NCBI GenBank assembly: GCA_903933115.1
Contig: CAIZIT010000113.1
Coordinates: 1-42,213 of the forward strand
Length of the DNA: 42,213 bases
Direction: 5' to 3'
Origin: an uncultured Burkholderiales bacterium
Lineage (GTDB): Bacteria > Pseudomonadota > Gammaproteobacteria > Burkholderiales > Burkholderiaceae_C
Position 1 is the first letter of the stretch; each line of letters starts with the position of its first letter. The notes under the pieces are model-generated. The model did no database searches and was not told the origin of the DNA. It saw nothing but the letters and a program-made list of their open reading frames with translations. Made by a program: the position numbers and the translations under genes. Shown here piece by piece: positions 34,534-42,213 of this stretch.

Positions 34534-34920
34534 TTAAACCGGCATGTTCATGATTTCTTCGTAGGCCTTGACCACCTTGTTTCTCACTTGGAGAGTGGCT
34601 TCAAAGGACAGAGAGGCTTTTTGCATGCTGAGAACGACATCCGTTAATGGAACGTCCTCACCTCTTTGATAGGCTTCGCCCAAGGCATCCGCCTTGACAT
34701 CTTGCTCATTGACTTTGTCGACCATGGTCTTGACAGAATCAATGAAACTGGGGGTTTTTGCAGTGTTGACCTTGGTCAATTCACTTTGCGAGGTCAAGGC
34801 CTTGGCAAATGCTGACTCTCCTACATTGGCATTGGAGCCAACACCCTTGGCTTGAGTTTGATACTGTCGAATGGTCTCAAGCATCGACTGGATGCTGGAG
34901 GCAGAGGTTGCATCAATCAT
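34534..34920 (-). CDS. fliE: Flagellar MS-ring/rod adaptor FliE
   Basis: 128 residues, slightly longer than usual (about 105). The C-terminal half is the conserved FliE domain (GEDVPLTDVVLSMQKASLSF then EATLQVRNKVVKAYEEIMNM). FliE connects the MS ring or export gate to the proximal rod and is exported through the gate. AAGGAG six bases before ATG 34920 is strong. Only 27 bases separate it from the upstream regulator gene, so fliE is probably co-transcribed with it. Confidence 0.94.
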   Translation of the reverse strand: MIDATSASSIQSMLETIRQYQTQAKGVGSNANVGESAFAKALTSQSELTKVNTAKTPSFIDSVKTMVDKVNEQDVKADALGEAYQRGEDVPLTDVVLSMQKASLSFEATLQVRNKVVKAYEEIMNMPV

Positions 34921-34947
34921 TTATGACTCCTTCAAGGTAGAGAATAT

Positions 34948-36573
34948 TCAATCGGCCAACGAGACGCTCATGCCACGCTCGCGCAATTGAGCGAGCTTGT
35001 AGCGCAGAGTGCGTGGGCTGATACCAAGTTTCTCGGCTGCTTCTGTTCGACTGTTGGTCGACTGTAGAACCGCCAAAATGGCTTGGTGCTCAGAGGACTT
35101 GACCGCATGTGCCAAATTGATGGGCTCTGCAGAGGTGCTTGCTGAGAATACATAGCCAGCGTTCTGAGTGAAGTTCTGGCTGTTGCTGTGGCTTGTAAAT
35201 GCTTGTTCACTTGATACCTGTGCGGGCGATGGAGCCTGGAAGTCCATCGAGCTCAAGCCAGAGTGGCTTTGTGCAGATGTAGATACGGGTGGGAAAATGC
35301 TTGAAAAGCTGGTTTCAAGTCCAGATGCTGAAGTAGCACTTTGCGGTTGACTCGTCACACCATCTGCACTCATCAAGAAATCGTTGATCTGCCCATTCTC
35401 TGTGAGCAAGGGCGCATGAGGATTCATGAGCAACTCTTGGCTTTGCGCCTCATCAAACATCAAGTGGCCTGTAGAGATGGTTTTTCCTGAGCACAGAACC
35501 ACTGCGCGCTGAACAACGTTCTCCAACTCACGAACATTACCGGGCCAAGGATAGGACTGCAGCGCCATTTCTGCATCAGGCGTTAAGACATAAGGTACTT
35601 TGTCCTTGGAGTGCCTTGCAAAGGACTGCATCACCAAAGGAATGATGTCGCCTGGACGTTGAACCAGGGGCAAAATTTTCAATTTGAATGTGCTGATGCG
35701 GAAGTACAAGTCTTCTCTGAATTCACGCTCTAAGATGGCTTTCTTCAGATCTTTGTTGGTTGCAGCCACAATCCGGATATCCAAATCGATGCTGCCCTCA
35801 GAGCCCAAACGGTTCAATTTCTTTTCTTGCAAGACGCGAAGCAGTTTGGCTTGGAGTTGAATGGGCATTTCACCAATTTCATCCAAAAACACCGTTCCGC
35901 CTTGGGCTTGCTCAAACAAGCCCTTGAATTCCTTTTGAGCACCGGTGAAAGCGCCCTTTTCATGACCAAAGAGCATGTCTTCAATCAAATGCTCAGGCAT
36001 GGCTGCGCAGTTCATCGCCACAAAGGGACCTTTGGCTCTGGGTGAAGACTCGTGAATCACTTTGGCCAAGACTTCCTTGCCTGCACCTGTAGGACCCACC
36101 AACAATGCGGCCACATCGGTTTGCGCGACTCTTTGAGCCAAAGCCAATAAATGCTGACTGATGGGGTCTACAAACACATAACTCTTCATTTTGACGTCTG
36201 TTGACGTCAAGCCTTTGACCGCTTCTCTCCAAGCCTTGGGATCCCATTCGTCGCTGGGCAACACGTGAAACGCACCCAAGCGCATGGCATCGACCACCAC
36301 ATTCATGCGTCTTCTCTCAACTCGACAAAGAACGGGTACGTTGTGACCCAATTGATTGACCAGCGTCAAAACCTCTTGAAGCAACTCCGAGCTCTCGACC
36401 AAACGGATGATGAGAACATGCGCCTTTTTGAGCGCTGCATTGAGCTCCCCCAAGGTGTTGACCATGGATACACTGATATCAGCCAACTCCAATTGCGCGC
36501 GCTCTGTGGCGTCAATGGGCTTGAATGGATCAAGCCAAACGGCATGGGTATGATTAATAGAAGAAGAATTCAC
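34948..36573 (-). CDS. Sigma-54-dependent flagellar activator (FleQ/FlrC type) with a degenerate receiver
   Basis: 541 residues. The N-terminal 120 residues have a receiver-like fold, but the usual phospho-acceptor strand reads HVLIIRLVES with no Asp. The AAA+ domain has Walker A GPTGAGKE (160-167), the sigma-54 contact loop GAFTGA (207-212), Walker B VFLDEIGEMP and WPGNVRELENV. A Gln/Ser-rich linker leads to a Fis-type helix-turn-helix (RTEAAEKLGISPRTLRYKLAQ). In Pseudomonas and Vibrio, fleR/flrC sits directly before fliE, as here. The missing Asp is more like the master regulators FleQ/FlrA. No sensor kinase gene is adjacent. It has its own sigma-54 promoter. Confidence 0.9.
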   Translation of the reverse strand: MNSSSINHTHAVWLDPFKPIDATERAQLELADISVSMVNTLGELNAALKKAHVLIIRLVESSELLQEVLTLVNQLGHNVPVLCRVERRRMNVVVDAMRLGAFHVLPSDEWDPKAWREAVKGLTSTDVKMKSYVFVDPISQHLLALAQRVAQTDVAALLVGPTGAGKEVLAKVIHESSPRAKGPFVAMNCAAMPEHLIEDMLFGHEKGAFTGAQKEFKGLFEQAQGGTVFLDEIGEMPIQLQAKLLRVLQEKKLNRLGSEGSIDLDIRIVAATNKDLKKAILEREFREDLYFRISTFKLKILPLVQRPGDIIPLVMQSFARHSKDKVPYVLTPDAEMALQSYPWPGNVRELENVVQRAVVLCSGKTISTGHLMFDEAQSQELLMNPHAPLLTENGQINDFLMSADGVTSQPQSATSASGLETSFSSIFPPVSTSAQSHSGLSSMDFQAPSPAQVSSEQAFTSHSNSQNFTQNAGYVFSASTSAEPINLAHAVKSSEHQAILAVLQSTNSRTEAAEKLGISPRTLRYKLAQLRERGMSVSLAD

Positions 36574-36607
36574 TTTGATCAGCCTTGTAATGAGGTAAGA
36601 CTGATTA

Positions 36608-36622
36608 GCAAAGCCTGTGCCA
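36608..36622 (-). promoter_or_regulatory. Sigma-54 promoter of the activator (and probably the fliE operon)
   Basis: On the minus strand TGGCAC-AGGCT-TTGC followed by T: a full match to the -24/-12 consensus. It lies 35 bases before ATG 36573, giving a leader of roughly 20-25 bases. An AT-rich stretch (36640-36685) lies directly upstream. Confidence 0.85.
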
Positions 36623-36723
36623 GGCTTAAAATGAATACTATATATTTATTTTAATATTCTTAAAATACTACTATTTAAATAAAATAGAAGCTCTTGTCGG
36701 TAAATTGACAGAGCACTTTCACA

Positions 36724-37029
36724 TCAGACCAACCAACTTCTTGAGCCCACTGGATTGGCACTCAAGGACTTCACCGCGGGCTTAGATGCCCCCCTTGAAG
36801 GGTCTGGTGTGCTCACCTTGGAGTCAGCGTTGTTGGGATTTTTGGGATAAAAACACTGGCATGACTGGCCATCGGCTTTAAAAACCTCGCTCGACGGCAA
36901 AGATTTGGATTTAAAACCCATGATTCTGCAACTGTAGGGGCGCTGAATGTCCCAACTGATCGCAAAATGCTCGCACTGCCAGCAATTCGGCACCAGAGGA
37001 TCTGAAGAAGAAGGTTGTGAATGGCTCAT
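36724..37029 (-). CDS. Small cysteine-rich CWQC protein
   Basis: 101 residues. The core PNCWQCEHFAISWDIQRPYSCR followed by MGFKSKSLPSSEVFKADGQSCQCF (broken here at MGF) is a conserved small protein found in many proteobacteria, sometimes annotated as uracil-DNA glycosylase without good reason. Cysteines in CWQC, YSCRIMG and QSCQCF could bind a metal ion. The C-terminal 35 residues are Ser/Pro/Lys-rich. It lies between the giant flagellin and the sigma-54 activator on the same strand. Function is unknown. Confidence 0.65.
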   Translation of the reverse strand: MSHSQPSSSDPLVPNCWQCEHFAISWDIQRPYSCRIMGFKSKSLPSSEVFKADGQSCQCFYPKNPNNADSKVSTPDPSRGASKPAVKSLSANPVGSRSWLV

Positions 37030-37114
37030 GATCAGTGGATAACCCTTTATTTCGAGAGAAATCGAACACCTTTCATCGTTTCAAATCACTCCAGCTCTCG
37101 CTTAGACCCTGGCC

Positions 37115-40100
37115 TTAGGCTTGTAACAGCTTCAATACCGATTGCTGTGAGGTGTTGGCTTGCGCCAAAACCGCTGTCGCAGCTTGCTGCATGATCGAGG
37201 TCTTCGCCAATTGAGTACTGGCAGAGGCGTAATCAGCATCCGTGATCGCACTTTGTGAAGTGGTCATGTTCATGGAGGCATTGGTCAAGTTGCTGACCAC
37301 ATGGTCCAATCGATTCATCACCGCACCCATTGTGGCACGGTTTGCATTGACTTGGTTCAAAACATAATCCAACTTGGCAAGTACATCATTGGCACCAGCC
37401 TTGGATCCAATGAAGCTGCGCGTCATGGGTTGGCCATTGATGATCGGGTTGCCGTTGGGGTCTTGTTGACCGAGTCGTCCGGCGTAAACGCCATCGGGGG
37501 CATTGGCGACAGGTGTCAACACAGGCGAAGCAATCGTGGCACCACTGGCGGATGAGAACTGCAAGTTGCCATTCAAAACCGTCACGGACAAATCGGTATT
37601 GCCGTTTTGTGAGTTGATTTGATTTTGAATATCAGCGGCCAAATCATTGACTGTTTTATCGGTTGCAGTCAGATCAATGGTTTTATTGACGCCACCGATG
37701 CTCACGCTGAAATTACCGAAGGGGTTAGACTTAGGAACACCTGGGCCCATAGACACACCGATCAAGGTTTGGGGGCCTTTAGGTGCGTTCACGATCGTTC
37801 CAGGAGCCAAAGGATCCATGTTCACATCCCAAGTGATTTGTCCTGTGATGGGGCCGTTGGCGCCAAAGTCCGCCAAATCAATGGTCACTGTTTGTTGTGC
37901 ATTGGCACCCACTTGGAAAGCCAAGCGTCCAGTTCTTGGGGGGCTCATTTTTGCCGTTGCTGCGTTCACCTCACCACCAAAATTACCCTCTTGGAACCCA
38001 AGAGTGGTGAAGTTACTGATGTCGGGGTTGTATCCATTGCTTCCAGGGGTCACCACAATGGGTTTACTGGATTTCAAGGTCACACCGCCATACAAGGTAT
38101 TGGCTGAAGTGTAGGTTGCACCTGCTCCAACATCGCCTTTGACGCCAGGAGGGTCACCTGCCGTAACGCCCAAACCGAACATCGCAGCAGAGAGTGCAAC
38201 ACCGCCACCACCAGGAGGCGTGGTGTCGTACCAAACAGATACATTTCGACCGTCCTCAGATGTCAAGGTGATGCCACCACTCACATTCATCGATGCCAAA
38301 ATACCGGTGCTGCCCACTTGTGGGTTCACAGCGTTGATCACTGAGTTCAGGCGATCTGTTGAATTGGTCGAGGACAAATCGACGTAAATACCTTGTCCAT
38401 TGATAAAGAGATTGGGCGTTTTTGTGGCATCAGCGGGTCTGACATTCACCACATCCAATTTGGAGCCAGTGATCACCACAGGGTTGGCTGTAGCTGTGAC
38501 GCCCGTTTGCTGAGAGCTTGCATTAATCGCGGCTGCAATTGCAATGCCACTGGCTTGCTTGGAGCTGCTGACAGATTGAGTGTTGCTCACAGCGTCGTCG
38601 GAAGCCAAAGAGGCTCGAATGGCAATGCCATTCAAAATCAAATCATTGGCACCCAAAGACTTGATGTCAGTGGCATGTGTAAACGTGACGGGACTCGAAG
38701 TGGATAGGTTTGCCGTGACGGGTAAACCCAACGTCACCGTGCCACCATTGATGGCTTTCACAGTTTCACCCACAGGAAAACCTGGGCCAGAAATAATGTC
38801 ACCCACTGCAAGACCAACTGCACTTGCAGGGCTGAAGGTGGTAGCCCCGACAGAGACTGCAGCTGATGGAGTAGTGGTCAAGAAAGGGACCACTGTTGCA
38901 CGGGGAGAAGTACTCAATGAAGAGTTGATTTGACTTGTGTAATTTGCAATCTGCAGACCTGCATTGGTGATGTCACCTTTGCTGGTGGTGTCCACATTCA
39001 CGGGCATATTGACCGCACTCTCTAAAGAGTACGAACCAGCCTGAATGCCTTGCTTCAAGCCCGTATTGGCCGAGAAAGCCGCATTGGCACCAGATGTGTT
39101 GTCTGCTGTATTGAAAGAAATTTGGATATTACGACCATCTTCGGCCACCAAGCTCACACCTTGAGCATCGCTGTTGGTATCAATGGCTTTGACACCCGTG
39201 TATTGAGAGATGAAATTGATGGCTTTGACCACAGCGGCTCTGGATTCACGGGGATTGTTGGGCACAGACGTGATCACTGGGCTGGTATAACCGTTGATGG
39301 ATACTGTGCCAGAGACCGCCGCATTGCCCAAAGTCATGGATGCTCCAGCCATCAAATTGGGATTGACAACGGCAGATACACCTGTTTGCGGCGTGACCAA
39401 ATTAATGGCTGCAGCTTTGGCAATTGCGCTGCCCGCCGCATTGAATGGCAATGATTTGCTATCTGTATTCGCAAAGGAAGCACCGACATTGACACCATTG
39501 ATCACCAAATCATTGGCCGTTAAGGGGTTCAATGTTTGAAAGTTAGAACTTAGAGTGACGGTGTCGTTGTTGAAATCTACAGGCGCTCCGCCGGCTGTTT
39601 TTTGAGAAATAGTAATATTGCCTGTTGTGGCAGTAAACACATTGGGCCATGCAACCACTGAAGTATCTATGGTGACCATACCGCCTGTAGCTGTGAAAGG
39701 AGCCACTGGGTTTCCTGAGGGATCTTGCAATAGATTTAAAACAGCTCCATCTGGTTTGGTAAAAGTAGCTGAATTAATATCAGTGCCGTTAGATCCGACA
39801 CTGACAGTCAACTGACCAGCCATACCAAAAGTTAGGGAAGCAGCAGATCCACCAACAGACATGCCGCCAACGGCATTGTTGGTGGTGTTCAAGCCATTGA
39901 GATAGGTTCCAGCAGCAAAGGGAGGACTGGATTGATAGTTGATATCAGACACTGTTTTATAAACAGGCTTGATACCCACACGCTCACCAGCTGAACCGTT
40001 CAGAATAGGAAAACCGTTCCATTCTGTGTTGTTGGAAATTTGAACAATTTGCTTCTTCAATTGTTGAAACTCCAAATCCAGGTAACTTCTTTGTGAGTCG

Positions 40101-40411
40101 CTATTGGTATCATTGGCTGCTTGAACGGCCAACTCACGCATGCGCTGGAGCATGTCGGTGATTTCATTGGTTGCACCCTCAGCGGTTTGAATCAGATTGA
40201 TCGCATCTCCTGAGTTCCTCACCGCTTGGTTCAGACCACGAATCTGGCTGGTCATTCGAGTTGAAATAGCCGCACCAGCAGCATCGTCCCGAGCAGAATT
40301 AATTCTTTTGCCGGTTGACAATTGCTGCATGGCAATTGTCGAATTTCTGTCATTCGTTGCCAGTGCCATTTGCGAGTAAATCGCTTTTACGTTCGTATTG
40401 ATTACAGCCAT
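37115..40411 (-). CDS. Giant flagellin (1098 residues)
   Basis: The N-terminal D0/D1 region is canonical (MAVINTNVKAIYSQMAL, LSTGKRINSARDDAAGAAIS, residues 1 to about 140), as is the C-terminal region (MGAVMNRLDHVVSNL, QLAKTSIMQQAATAVLAQAN, LLQA). About 850 residues of surface domain lie between; ordinary flagellins have 100-300 here. The surface part contains two bipartite Flagellin_IN modules (about 299-430 and 588-727), each with DLxINGxx...AIN...TGV and INGxx...TGV...EDGRN. AGGAG before ATG 40411 supports the start. A sigma-54 promoter lies 48 bases upstream. Such size predicts a thick filament. Confidence 0.95.
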   Translation of the reverse strand: MAVINTNVKAIYSQMALATNDRNSTIAMQQLSTGKRINSARDDAAGAAISTRMTSQIRGLNQAVRNSGDAINLIQTAEGATNEITDMLQRMRELAVQAANDTNSDSQRSYLDLEFQQLKKQIVQISNNTEWNGFPILNGSAGERVGIKPVYKTVSDINYQSSPPFAAGTYLNGLNTTNNAVGGMSVGGSAASLTFGMAGQLTVSVGSNGTDINSATFTKPDGAVLNLLQDPSGNPVAPFTATGGMVTIDTSVVAWPNVFTATTGNITISQKTAGGAPVDFNNDTVTLSSNFQTLNPLTANDLVINGVNVGASFANTDSKSLPFNAAGSAIAKAAAINLVTPQTGVSAVVNPNLMAGASMTLGNAAVSGTVSINGYTSPVITSVPNNPRESRAAVVKAINFISQYTGVKAIDTNSDAQGVSLVAEDGRNIQISFNTADNTSGANAAFSANTGLKQGIQAGSYSLESAVNMPVNVDTTSKGDITNAGLQIANYTSQINSSLSTSPRATVVPFLTTTPSAAVSVGATTFSPASAVGLAVGDIISGPGFPVGETVKAINGGTVTLGLPVTANLSTSSPVTFTHATDIKSLGANDLILNGIAIRASLASDDAVSNTQSVSSSKQASGIAIAAAINASSQQTGVTATANPVVITGSKLDVVNVRPADATKTPNLFINGQGIYVDLSSTNSTDRLNSVINAVNPQVGSTGILASMNVSGGITLTSEDGRNVSVWYDTTPPGGGGVALSAAMFGLGVTAGDPPGVKGDVGAGATYTSANTLYGGVTLKSSKPIVVTPGSNGYNPDISNFTTLGFQEGNFGGEVNAATAKMSPPRTGRLAFQVGANAQQTVTIDLADFGANGPITGQITWDVNMDPLAPGTIVNAPKGPQTLIGVSMGPGVPKSNPFGNFSVSIGGVNKTIDLTATDKTVNDLAADIQNQINSQNGNTDLSVTVLNGNLQFSSASGATIASPVLTPVANAPDGVYAGRLGQQDPNGNPIINGQPMTRSFIGSKAGANDVLAKLDYVLNQVNANRATMGAVMNRLDHVVSNLTNASMNMTTSQSAITDADYASASTQLAKTSIMQQAATAVLAQANTSQQSVLKLLQA

Positions 40412-40458
40412 TTTAAAATCTCCTGACCATCATGGTCGAATTGGTTTGAGTTAGTTAA

Positions 40459-40473
40459 GCAAACGTTGTGCCA
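40459..40473 (-). promoter_or_regulatory. Sigma-54 promoter of the giant flagellin
   Basis: On the minus strand TTGGCAC-AACGT-TTGCT: a full match to the -24/-12 consensus, ending 48 bases before ATG 40411. No sigma-28 element was found between it and the gene. Confidence 0.88.
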
Positions 40474-40587
40474 AGTTTTAATTAAATCGATTTCAATATA
40501 ATATTGAGCAATTTTCTTGATAATCGGCAATTCTTGTTGCAGTGTTTGGCAAGGTTTTGCCGTTTGCCGTTTACTCAATATTTCTGG

Positions 40588-41052
40588 TTAATGAGCAGAC
40601 TCAGAAACCATCATTGCGTCAGAAAATCCTTCTAAATCAAGGCTTTCTGCCAATAGTTCTGTATGATCTGGATAATAAGACAAGCCTTCTTTGACAACGG
40701 AAAAAGCTTGAGCGGGATCCAAGTTGCAACGCAAAGCGCGAACAAGCATCACATAAGTAAAGGGTTGTGTGTTTTGGCCCTGAAGCGTCTTGAGATCTGT
40801 CAATAATTCAACGCCCATGGACCAATCTTGCTTCATGATGGCCAAAAGACCTGTGATAGCAAGAATATCTTCGGATTGGGGATACAAACTCAAACCCGCA
40901 TCGCCAAGCGCATTGGCCAGATCGATTTGTTCTGAGGCCACCAAAGTCTGAATGGACTCCCTGATTTCTGCAGGTGTGAAGCGCTTAAAGCTAATGGGGT
41001 TCAACAAGCTACCTGTTGCAGCTTGATTCATCAATTCTTGAATGAGAGACAT
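40588..41052 (-). CDS. TPR-like helical-repeat protein between two flagellin genes
   Basis: 154 residues, all-helical, with TPR-like helix pairs (QIDLANALGDAGLSLYPQSED, LLAIMKQDWSMGVELLTDL, PFTYVMLVRALRCNLDPAQA). No signal peptide or membrane segment is seen. It is reminiscent of small TPR proteins of type III secretion loci such as the HrpB1 group, or of chaperones, but I cannot assign a family. AGGAG before ATG 41052 supports the start. A sigma-54-like promoter sits 68 bases upstream. Placement between flagellin genes suggests a cytoplasmic flagellin chaperone or a filament-length or modification factor; this is inference. Confidence 0.75.
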   Translation of the reverse strand: MSLIQELMNQAATGSLLNPISFKRFTPAEIRESIQTLVASEQIDLANALGDAGLSLYPQSEDILAITGLLAIMKQDWSMGVELLTDLKTLQGQNTQPFTYVMLVRALRCNLDPAQAFSVVKEGLSYYPDHTELLAESLDLEGFSDAMMVSESAH

Positions 41053-41119
41053 GTGTTTGCTCCTAAAGTGTCAAAATGCCGTTTTGTGCACTGTGCAAAA
41101 AATCGGATGATCACTTAAA

Positions 41120-41134
41120 GCAAAACATATGCCA
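41120..41134 (-). promoter_or_regulatory. Sigma-54 promoter of the TPR-like gene
   Basis: On the minus strand TTGGCAT-ATGTT-TTGCTT: one mismatch to TGGCAC-N5-TTGC. It ends 67 bases before the start codon. A palindromic stretch (GCAC-T-GTGC with flanking T and A runs, 41082-41100) lies between the promoter and the gene. Confidence 0.75.
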
Positions 41135-41190
41135 ACAAATATTAACTACTTTATATTCAAAAAAATGTAAAAACCGTCCTAAAAACGGCA

Positions 41191-41227
41191 AAAAATAAAA
41201 AAGCCACCAAGCTCAACACTTGGTGGC
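41191..41227 (-). terminator. Rho-independent terminator after the right-edge flagellin
   Basis: On the minus strand GCCACCAAG and CTTGGTGGC (41219-41227 and 41203-41211 on the plus strand) form a perfect 9-base stem with a 7-base loop, followed by TTTTTTATTTTT. It starts 27 bases after the flagellin stop. It separates this flagellin from the TPR-like gene. Confidence 0.92.
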
Positions 41228-41253
41228 TGAAAAAAGAACCTATGACTGATGAA

Positions 41254-42213
41254 TTATTTCAACAGAGCCAATACGTTCTGTGCTGACTGGTTAGCTTGAG
41301 CTAACATGGCAGTCGCAGCCTGAGAAATGATCTGTGACTTGGCCAAGTTCGTTGTCTCAGTGGAGTAGTCGGTGTCCAAAATACGGCTTCTGGAAGCAGT
41401 GATGTTGGTGTTCATTGTGGCCAGGTTGCTGACAACGCTGTCCAAACGGTTCAAATAAGCACCGGCTTTAGATTGATTGAGTGAAACGGTCTTGAGCGCA
41501 GCGTCAATGGCAGTGATTGCATCCTGCGCACCTGACTGAGTAGACACGTCCACTGCAGCAATCTTCAGACCGTTGTCTGCACCGCCATAAGTCCCAGTTT
41601 GGAAACCCAAGGCATTCAAATTGTCATCACCAGTGGTACCGCTGGCCACAGTAAATTGCTTGTCAGATTGCAATGCAACTTGAGCGTAGGTGGTGATCGC
41701 ACCAGCACTTGTAGCTGCTGCACCAACACTTGCTGAACTGGTCGCATCACCTAGACCGATCGCTGCAGCGGATGAGGCAGCATCAACACCAAGTGAAATG
41801 TTACGTCCATCTGCAGCTGTATAAGTCACACCGGTTCCGTTATCAGAAGCAACCACGCCTGTTTGACTAGAGTATTGGTTAACCAAATTGGCCACATCAG
41901 CACGAGTTGAATTCGCACCCAAGCTTGCATTGATGGTCACACCATTCAAGTAAATGCTAGCAACTGCGCCTTGCGTGAAACTACCACCTTGAATGACATT
42001 GGCTTTTGCAACAGCGGTTACACCTGTCAAATTGGTCGACTTGTTAATGGCAGCAGCAATTGCAATTGCACTAGCTGCTTTAGTAGAAGAAGCAGCGCTA
42101 GTGTCAGAAGAGGTGTCATCTGTGCTCAATGCAGCACCAATCACCACTCCATTCCAACTCGCTCTATAGCTTCGTAATAACAACTCTTGATCTTCACAAA
42201 AATAAGGGGCAGG
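41254..42213 (-). CDS. Flagellin, C-terminal part (cut by window edge, abnormal upstream end)
   Basis: 319 codons are open to the right edge. The C-terminal part is a clear flagellin: VSNLATMNTNITASRSRILD, YSTETTNLAKSQIISQAATA and QSAQNVLALLK, preceded by one bipartite Flagellin_IN module (NGVVIGAALSTDDTSSDTS through AADGRNISLG). The canonical N-terminal domain is not in the window. The outermost 25 or so codons (PAPYFCEDQELLLRSYRASW) do not look like flagellin, although the equivalent place in the other two genes reads like DLxIN. This may be an assembly edge or a rearrangement. TTG 42183 is not a credible start. Confidence 0.85.
   Translation of the reverse strand, partial: PAPYFCEDQELLLRSYRASWNGVVIGAALSTDDTSSDTSAASSTKAASAIAIAAAINKSTNLTGVTAVAKANVIQGGSFTQGAVASIYLNGVTINASLGANSTRADVANLVNQYSSQTGVVASDNGTGVTYTAADGRNISLGVDAASSAAAIGLGDATSSASVGAAATSAGAITTYAQVALQSDKQFTVASGTTGDDNLNALGFQTGTYGGADNGLKIAAVDVSTQSGAQDAITAIDAALKTVSLNQSKAGAYLNRLDSVVSNLATMNTNITASRSRILDTDYSTETTNLAKSQIISQAATAMLAQANQSAQNVLALLK

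Noticed and set aside
41169-41193. CCGT...ACGG hairpin near the flagellin terminator as a second terminator
   Set aside because: The stem is only four bases. The neighbouring nine-base stem with its T tract explains termination.

Overview
The window reads as chromosomal DNA of a betaproteobacterium, most likely Burkholderiales and close to Comamonadaceae. This rests on the porin type, the fkpB-ispH pair, the serS/hslR neighbourhood and a small CWQC protein common in that group. No search was run, so the assignment is inference. Both window ends lie inside reading frames: a cupin-like gene on the left and a flagellin on the right.

Positions 1-14,000 are mostly housekeeping: a cut cupin-like gene, an outer-membrane porin with its own terminator, a large FtsX-type permease, a group II truncated haemoglobin, an Smr-domain protein, fkpB-ispH (overlapping by one base), serS and hslR. 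Then come a ParA-like ATPase with a co-oriented coiled-coil protein and a membrane-anchored FMN/Fe-S glutamate-synthase-domain protein.

From about 14,400 to the end the window is dominated by flagellar genes, nearly all on the minus strand. One block is fliO-fliP-fliQ-fliR-flhB, continuing into a DamX-like SPOR-domain membrane protein and two unrecognised small or coiled-coil proteins. A second block is a sigma-54 activator followed by fliE-fliF-fliG-fliH-X-fliI-fliJ, where X is a small membrane protein. The two blocks are separated by a plus-strand group: an adhesin-E-like protein, a spermidine-synthase-like protein and an HD-GYP response regulator. Three flagellin loci are present: a divergent one at 14.4 kb, a 1098-residue giant one at 37-40 kb, and a C-terminal part at the right edge. 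A small helical-repeat protein sits between the last two.

The most interesting object is X (29254-29925). It has one N-terminal membrane segment and ends in a tail closely resembling the FliG-binding C-terminus of the FliF encoded in the same operon. FliF itself carries an unusual Ala/Glu-rich helical insertion of about 110 residues between its second membrane segment and that tail, and FliH has a long acidic N-terminal extension. Together these suggest a remodelled MS-ring/C-ring interface. Regulation looks sigma-54 based: near-perfect TGGCAC-N5-TTGC type elements lie before the activator gene, the giant flagellin and the small helical-repeat gene. A sigma-28-like element lies before one of the unrecognised genes downstream of flhB.
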